64,000 bases of DNA from JALEFZ01 sp038527485 (lineage in GTDB: Bacteria > Bacteroidota > Bacteroidia > J057). Each line of letters begins with the position of its first letter. The first letter of the stretch is position 1. A program made the translations under genes and the position numbers. The stretch spans positions 17,754-81,753 of the forward strand of contig JBCBFT010000019.1 in assembly GCA_038527485.1 (NCBI GenBank), written 5' to 3'. This document shows, piece by piece, positions 59,564 through 64,000 of the stretch. The notes beneath the pieces were generated by a model, which saw only the letters and a program-made list of their open reading frames with translations, made no database searches and had not been told where the DNA came from.

Positions 59564-60211
59564 TTATATTTTGACGAAGCGGGAAACCCAGTGCTGGTTG
59601 CGCGTAGCAACGTGTAAATAGTAGGTTCCAGGGCGATAGCGACGGACGTCCAGTCGGTGGGCGGTGAAAGAAGAGGTACCTGCACGCGTTTTATGCATGA
59701 TATTTCCTTCAGCAGAGGAAACACGGATGGCATATGTACCTTCTTGTTGAGAGACGGGTAGTCTAAAGTATGCTACCTCACTGGCTGGATTGGGATAGAT
59801 GGTAAGGATAGACTCGTTGTCCCAGTGGAGTGTAAATAGATCAGAATGACCTAGATTTTGGTAAGAACCTATTCTGGTGTACCTCACACGATATACAACT
59901 GATCCTTCAGTGACAGGATCAAAATCTGTAAGTGTATAGCGGAGTTGAGGTGTATTTCTAGTAGCAGCTACGAGTTCAAAAGCACCTTGCGCATTTTTTC
60001 TCTCTAGAATGAAATTTACATTCTCAGCAGGTTCTGTTAATGTCCACTGTACCAAGACGCGACTTTGCTGAGGAAAAACTGTAATCTTATCCACAATCCC
60101 ACCTTGTTCAACACCGAAATTCCTTCCTTGAGCTAAACAGGTGTTCCCTTCGCCTCCCAGTAAAAAGAGTTGACTGATAAATATAAATGTAACCAGCAGG
60201 GCCTTCTTCAT
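59564..60211 (-). CDS. small secreted protein with Ig-like linker and T9SS tail
   Basis: A 215-residue protein: signal peptide (residues 1-27, ending CLAQG), one immunoglobulin-like domain (~38-130, 'VLVQWTLTEPAENVNFILERKNAQG', 'VVYRVRYTRIG') and a T9SS type A tail (~133-215, 'ESILTIYPNPASEVAYFRL', 'RRYRPGTYYLHVAT'). It has no additional effector domain and could be a decayed or minimal surface protein. Confidence 0.78.
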   Translation of the reverse strand: MKKALLVTFIFISQLFLLGGEGNTCLAQGRNFGVEQGGIVDKITVFPQQSRVLVQWTLTEPAENVNFILERKNAQGAFELVAATRNTPQLRYTLTDFDPVTEGSVVYRVRYTRIGSYQNLGHSDLFTLHWDNESILTIYPNPASEVAYFRLPVSQQEGTYAIRVSSAEGNIMHKTRAGTSSFTAHRLDVRRYRPGTYYLHVATRNQHWVSRFVKI

Positions 60212-60749
60212 GACGCACAGCTTGCCTTTAATCCTAAATTACTTTTACAAGTTGATAGTTTTACCATCAAAAATCACGAGTACTAGACTAGGGACCCAAC
60301 TCATAAAGGAAAAATGTGAGATTACCTCTAATTTTCCCTTCTCCCCAATGGCTCCCCATGATGGTATTAATATCGCATCTAAGTTACAATTAAAACCTTT
60401 CTTGGAACCGTTTATGTAATATTTCGATAGAAAATGCACTATTTTTTATATAAGAAGACAGTGAGTTTGTCACAAATGGCACGTATTCAGGAATTTATCT
60501 ATTATTTTTCGAGTCAGACCAAATAGGATAATGCGTAAGATTATGTACAGTTCGCACCTATTATTATGAATCATATACCCATTTGCTACATTTTTTTACA
60601 TATTACCTTTTTAATCCTGACTATTGATCTGTCTTTCTTCTTCATATCAGAAAAATTCAGATAGGTTTATCTATTTGATTAGATTTGGATACTATTAAAT
60701 AGATTTATATTCAAATAATATGAAATATTACATGTGGAGCATAAATGGG
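60212..60749. other. long AT-rich intergenic region
   Basis: About 540 bases with no supported gene; two short frames on opposite strands mirror each other and are not called. It lies upstream of the small T9SS gene and downstream of the REC-cyclase gene, so only one promoter is expected. Confidence 0.4.
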
Positions 60750-60775
60750 AAAAGGGGCACATTAAAAGCCCCTAG
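60750..60775 (-). terminator. terminator of the REC-cyclase gene
   Basis: On the minus strand AGGGGC-N9-GCCCCT is followed by TTTT, about 55 bases after the stop codon. Confidence 0.65.
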
Positions 60776-60827
60776 ATGGTAAGAAAATAGTAAGTGAGAT
60801 ATGGATGATGATATGCCTAAAACCTAC

Positions 60828-61919
60828 TTACACGGGAATTCGTCGAATCACTTCGTATACCTGAATCTTATCGCGTTTTCCCTTGACTTCTATAGGCTCC
60901 CAAGCTTTGGCCTCAATGGTATCTGAAACCTTCTGGAAAACTTTTTGACTTATAAGGATTGAATTTGGGTAATCTTTTGTCAGAGATTCGATTCTTTTCC
61001 CTGTATTCACCGTGTCGCCCGTGACCGAGTAAGATATCTTTTCTTCTGAGCCTAAATTTCCTGCGACTACCTCTCCTGCATTGATTCCGATTCCAATTTC
61101 GATCTCTCTTCCTAAGCGTTCTTTGTACTTATCTGAAATCGACTGAGCCCTTTCCATCATCTCGATCGCACACAAGACGGCGTTAAGCTCATTATGCGTA
61201 TTGGCAAGAGGGGCACCGAAAGTGGCAAAGACCTCATCTCCAACAAACTGATTGACAGTGCCTCCATACTGCTTGACGATCTCCGTCATGATCCCATAGT
61301 AGTCATTCAAGAAGGCGACAACCTCTCTCGGAGACAGTTCTTCGCTCATCGGCGTAAATCCTCTGATGTCACAAAATAACACAGCAATCTCCTTCAGTTC
61401 TCCTTTGAAGATGGAGTCATTGGTGTCGCTCAGCGCCTTTTCGACGACGGTTTCAGGGACGTATTTCTTGAATAACTCGATCACGCGATCTTGCTCTTCT
61501 ACACGCGATTGCAGCTCTGTAACTAGTTGTTTATTGTATTGCTGAAGTTTATACAGTTGGCGGGCATTTTCGATCGTCATGCGAAGCTCATCCTCGTCCC
61601 AAGGTTTGGTGATATAGCGAAAGATGCGCCCACTATTGATGACATCGATGATGGCCTCCATATCACTGAAACCTGTGAGTACCACTCGGATGGTATCGGG
61701 AAACTCTGCTAAGGTCTTCTCCAGAAACTGAACACCTGTCATGTTGGGCATCCGCTGATCGGTAATGATCAGTTGAACATGCTTATTGCGAAGCATTTCA
61801 ATGCCCTCCTGTCCACCATTAGCAGTCAAGATCTTATAATCACGACGAAAAGTAGCTTTGAAAGAGATGAGGTTTTGAGGCTCATCGTCTACATATAGAA
61901 TTGAAAAATTTTTGTCCAT
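60828..61919 (-). CDS. response regulator with class III nucleotide cyclase domain
   Basis: A 363-residue cytosolic protein. REC domain (1-120: Asp11/Asp12, phospho-acceptor Asp54 in 'ITDQRMPNMTG', Lys105 in 'ITKPWDE'), coiled-coil linker (~120-150), and cyclase domain (~175-360). Metal ligands are Asp184 ('LFCDIRGFTP') and Asp228 ('VGDEVFATFGAP'); Asn305 and Arg309 ('TVNTGKRIE') fit the transition-state residues. The adenine-specifying Lys is Gln224 and the partner position is Ser298, so substrate preference is uncertain. Phosphorylation probably controls cAMP or cGMP output. A REC-LytS kinase gene lies upstream on the same strand. Confidence 0.9.
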   Translation of the reverse strand: MDKNFSILYVDDEPQNLISFKATFRRDYKILTANGGQEGIEMLRNKHVQLIITDQRMPNMTGVQFLEKTLAEFPDTIRVVLTGFSDMEAIIDVINSGRIFRYITKPWDEDELRMTIENARQLYKLQQYNKQLVTELQSRVEEQDRVIELFKKYVPETVVEKALSDTNDSIFKGELKEIAVLFCDIRGFTPMSEELSPREVVAFLNDYYGIMTEIVKQYGGTVNQFVGDEVFATFGAPLANTHNELNAVLCAIEMMERAQSISDKYKERLGREIEIGIGINAGEVVAGNLGSEEKISYSVTGDTVNTGKRIESLTKDYPNSILISQKVFQKVSDTIEAKAWEPIEVKGKRDKIQVYEVIRRIPV

Positions 61920-62257
61920 AAAGTTTTTCCTGGGCTGTGAAGCCGTTAGGTGAAAAGATACGTTGTAAGTCTCTTATTTGTTCATACAGACAGACTTGAT
62001 CAAAAGATCATTTTCCCTATTTATGTGGGGCATCTTTTCTTTTCTCTTACAATATAAATTCAATCGATCAAACTTACATAAAATGTGCCGATACAAAGTA
62101 TCAGAAGGATAAGACTTTCCTTACGAGGTTGGATATGGATAGCGGGTAAAAGTGCTAATCTCTGGGAGAAATTTGGAGGAAATAGGTGGAAAAGGAGAAA
62201 AATTGTAAGTAAAACCCGATAAAAAGTGCTGAAATGAGCGATTTTTCTATGTCTTCT
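61920..62257. other. intergenic region between the two REC genes
   Basis: 338 AT-rich bases. It contains a small dyad TGATC-AAAA-GATCA at 61998-62011. No gene or terminator is supported; the REC-cyclase gene therefore probably has its own promoter here. Confidence 0.4.
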
Positions 62258-63289
62258 TTAAGAGAAAAAAGTTTTCTTTTCACGCTGTAGCAAGGGGACA
62301 CTTGCCACATAATATGTCCCTTCTCGACCAAAGATAGGCTCTTGCTCCGCTAGTAAGCGATAACGCTCCCGCAGATTTTGAAGGCCGATCCCCGTAGAGT
62401 GGGGGGGACTGAGTCTCGGCTGGAAATTATTTCTGACAATGAAACGGTCATCTTCTATAAATAGCTCCACAGTAAGGGGGGTGTCACGAGAGATGACATT
62501 GTGTTTGATGGCATTTTCTACAAGGAGCTGAAGGGTGAGTGGAGGCAAAACTTGCTGTTTAGCTGCTTCGGGGACTTCTGCGTACAGTTGGAGATTGTTG
62601 CCAAAACGGATCTGATGCAAGAAGATATAATTCTTAATGAAATCTAACTCTCGCTGAAGTGTGACGAGTGTCTCATCCTTGAGGTCCAACACATATCGAT
62701 AGACGCGTGTCAGCTTGACAATGAAAGATTCTGCAAGATCGGGATCATCATGAACGAGTGAGCTGAGTACATTCAGGCTGTTGAAAAGGAAGTGTGGGTT
62801 GACCTGATTTTTGAGAGTTTCAAATTGAGCTTGGATGGATCGTCGCTCTTGCTGACTGGCTTTGAGCTCTAAGAGGGCTTTTTCTGCTTGAAGTGATTGA
62901 TTTTCAGATTTGAGTTGGTACGCTTCTAAGGCATTGTCTATGACGACTTTCAGGTCTTCGTGTTTCCAGGGTTTGGTGATGTAATAGTATACTTTGCCCT
63001 TGTTGATGGCGTTGATGATGTCAGCTACATCGCTAAATGCGGTCAACACCATGCGGATGGGATCAGGAAAGCGCTGCGTAATATGTTCAAATAGCTGCAC
63101 CCCTGTCATTTTGGGCATGCGCTGGTCAGAAATGATGAGCGAGATGTCTTTATCTGTCGTGGATAGCAGATCTAGTGCTTCCTGTCCACTCTGGGCCGTA
63201 AGGATATGATAATACTTACGGAAAGAGGCCTTGAAAGCCACGAGATTGTGACGCTCGTCATCAACATATAATAAAGTAGGCTTTTCCAT
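62258..63289 (-). CDS. REC domain fused to LytS/YehU-type histidine kinase
   Basis: A 343-residue cytosolic protein. REC domain (1-120: Asp10/Asp11, Asp55 in 'IISDQRMPKMTG', Lys106 in 'YITKPWKHED'), a coiled coil (~125-160), and a His_kinase domain with 'LKNQVNPHFLFNSLNVLSSL' (His166), 'LQLLVENAIKHNVIS' (N-box) and 'GIGLQNLRERYRLL' (G-box). LytS-type kinases usually pair with LytTR regulators, but none is in the window. The REC domain closely resembles that of the neighbouring REC-cyclase. Confidence 0.9.
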   Translation of the reverse strand: MEKPTLLYVDDERHNLVAFKASFRKYYHILTAQSGQEALDLLSTTDKDISLIISDQRMPKMTGVQLFEHITQRFPDPIRMVLTAFSDVADIINAINKGKVYYYITKPWKHEDLKVVIDNALEAYQLKSENQSLQAEKALLELKASQQERRSIQAQFETLKNQVNPHFLFNSLNVLSSLVHDDPDLAESFIVKLTRVYRYVLDLKDETLVTLQRELDFIKNYIFLHQIRFGNNLQLYAEVPEAAKQQVLPPLTLQLLVENAIKHNVISRDTPLTVELFIEDDRFIVRNNFQPRLSPPHSTGIGLQNLRERYRLLAEQEPIFGREGTYYVASVPLLQREKKTFFS

Positions 63290-63557
63290 GGGGGTATCCT
63301 GATATGGTCATCTTTTCCGCTTTAGACAAAAGTAAAGACGAATCGTTTGATTTACCCTATCTATTATCCCTAATCATACGGATAATCACACATTTTGTAG
63401 AGTAGAAACGAAAAGAATTCTGGAAAATAATAAGATCTCAGGATATATATGGTCACTGGATGGTAGGAGTAATGGTTAAAATGAAGAAAATCTGATGCTT
63501 CGAACGAAGGAAAGTCCTGAGGGTTCAAAAAGGATCATTTCAACTGTAATTTTAATT

Positions 63558-63794
63558 ATGACAAATCCAGAAGTACCCCAGAAAATGCCCTATGTCATGG
63601 AGGTAGAACCAGGAACCTATTACTGGTGCTCTTGTGGCAAGAGTAGCAAGCAGCCCTTTTGTGATGGTTCGCACAAAGGATCGGAGTTTGCGCCAATGAA
63701 AGTGACGATTGAAGAAAAGCAGAAAGTCGCTTTTTGTGGCTGCAAAGGGACAGGTGCCTCCCCATTTTGCGATGGCGCACATGCCAAGATGTAA
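63558..63794 (+). CDS. double CDGSH iron-sulfur protein
   Basis: A 78-residue protein from ATG 63558 with two CDGSH motifs: 'CSCGKSSKQPFCDGSH' and 'CGCKGTGASPFCDGAH', each giving 3-Cys/1-His ligation of a [2Fe-2S] cluster. Such small MitoNEET-like proteins are thought to handle electrons or clusters. The longer frame from 63495 carries a leader without homology. It lies divergent from the REC-kinase gene. Confidence 0.88.
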   Translation: MTNPEVPQKMPYVMEVEPGTYYWCSCGKSSKQPFCDGSHKGSEFAPMKVTIEEKQKVAFCGCKGTGASPFCDGAHAKM

Positions 63795-63920
63795 TGTATT
63801 TTCCAAGCGAGGAGTCCCTATGGGGTTCTTCGTTTGTTCATTCTTCAGAAAACCAGGATCATTCTTCAAGGAACATTTTTCATTCTTCATGAAACTTATG
63901 CTGGGGAGTCAGGTACACCT

Positions 63921-64000
63921 TGAAAAATGAAAAATGAAAAATGAAAAATGAAAAATGAAAAATGAAAAATGAAAAATGAATTTCATTTTTCATTTTTCAT
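63921..64000. repeat. TGAAAAA heptamer array joined to its inverted copy
   Basis: Eight tandem copies of a TGAAAAA heptamer (63921 to about 63976) switch into the complementary run (TTTCATTTTTCAT...) through ATGAATTTCAT, forming a near-perfect palindrome cut by the window end. The same heptamer occurs three times at 22103-22125. Confidence 0.9.

Noticed and set aside
60210..60439. Two overlapping short frames on opposite strands
   Set aside because: They mirror each other in AT-rich DNA and show no domain; treated as intergenic.
1..64000. CRISPR array, prophage, transposase, tRNA or rRNA genes
   Set aside because: None found: no regularly spaced short repeats with unique spacers, no transposase or integrase motif, and no conserved RNA-gene signature was seen by eye. 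A covariance-model scan could still reveal divergent RNAs.

Overview
The window reads as a stretch of a Bacteroidota chromosome, most likely a marine, phototrophy-capable member of the Saprospiria or a related group. The evidence is several secreted proteins with a type IX secretion (T9SS) sorting tail, a TonB-dependent receptor with an N-terminal carboxypeptidase-like domain, Bacteroidota-typical families (DUF3078, DUF3667, DUF4412, RluF, a BlaI/M56 pair), promoters of the TTTG-N19/20-TAnnTTTG type, and few Shine-Dalgarno sequences. The lineage is inferred from gene content. No rRNA, tRNA, CRISPR array, prophage or intact insertion sequence was seen.

Layout. 0-3.2 kb: a BlaI-type repressor with three evenly spaced operators, and an M56 antirepressor-type peptidase with a very unusual C-terminal half. 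3.3-8.1 kb: a saccharopine dehydrogenase-like enzyme, a T9SS cargo protein, an exported RidA lipoprotein and a secreted protein with a caspase-like His/Cys pattern. 8.1-13 kb: an accessory stretch with an orphan NfeD domain, an ECF sigma factor, a decayed short-chain dehydrogenase, a DNA/RNA endonuclease, a zinc ribbon protein and DUF3667. 13-16.3 kb: a sulfur block (trans-sulfuration PLP enzyme, rhodanese, thioredoxin) and a methyltransferase. 16.3-16.65 kb: three tandem ~150-bp repeats with a diverged relative near 19.85 kb. 17-25 kb: exported and envelope proteins (lipoprotein glycosidase, BamA/TamA-like barrel, DUF547-barrel fusion, T9SS protein). 25-31.4 kb: a GCS2-CBS amidoligase and an aspartoacylase-like hydrolase, then a symporter and two pseudouridine synthases. 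31.4-35.3 kb: DJ-1/PfpI, an ECF sigma factor with a membrane-spanning partner, and DUF3078.

35.5-43 kb is the bioenergetic and light-related core: nuoABC without the rest of complex I, PPK2, a proton-pumping rhodopsin of the fenestrated (xanthorhodopsin-like) kind, lycopene beta-cyclase, the beta-carotene-cleaving Blh, and a photolyase. CrtY and Blh turn lycopene into beta-carotene and then retinal, the rhodopsin chromophore; the photolyase repairs UV damage. 43-56 kb is mostly housekeeping (rpiA, threonylcarbamoyl-AMP synthase, lgt, an RsmF-like rRNA methyltransferase, a sugar nucleotidyltransferase, TrmN6) plus a TonB-dependent receptor. 57.2-58.1 kb is gene-poor but holds a consensus promoter and a strong terminator around two tiny overlapping ORFs, a candidate small RNA or micro-operon. 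58-64 kb has two T9SS cargo proteins, a tandem pair of REC-domain signalling proteins (REC-cyclase and REC-LytS kinase), a double CDGSH protein, and an AT-rich heptamer tandem repeat running off the window end.

Functions are called from recognised motifs and family resemblance only; no database search was run.
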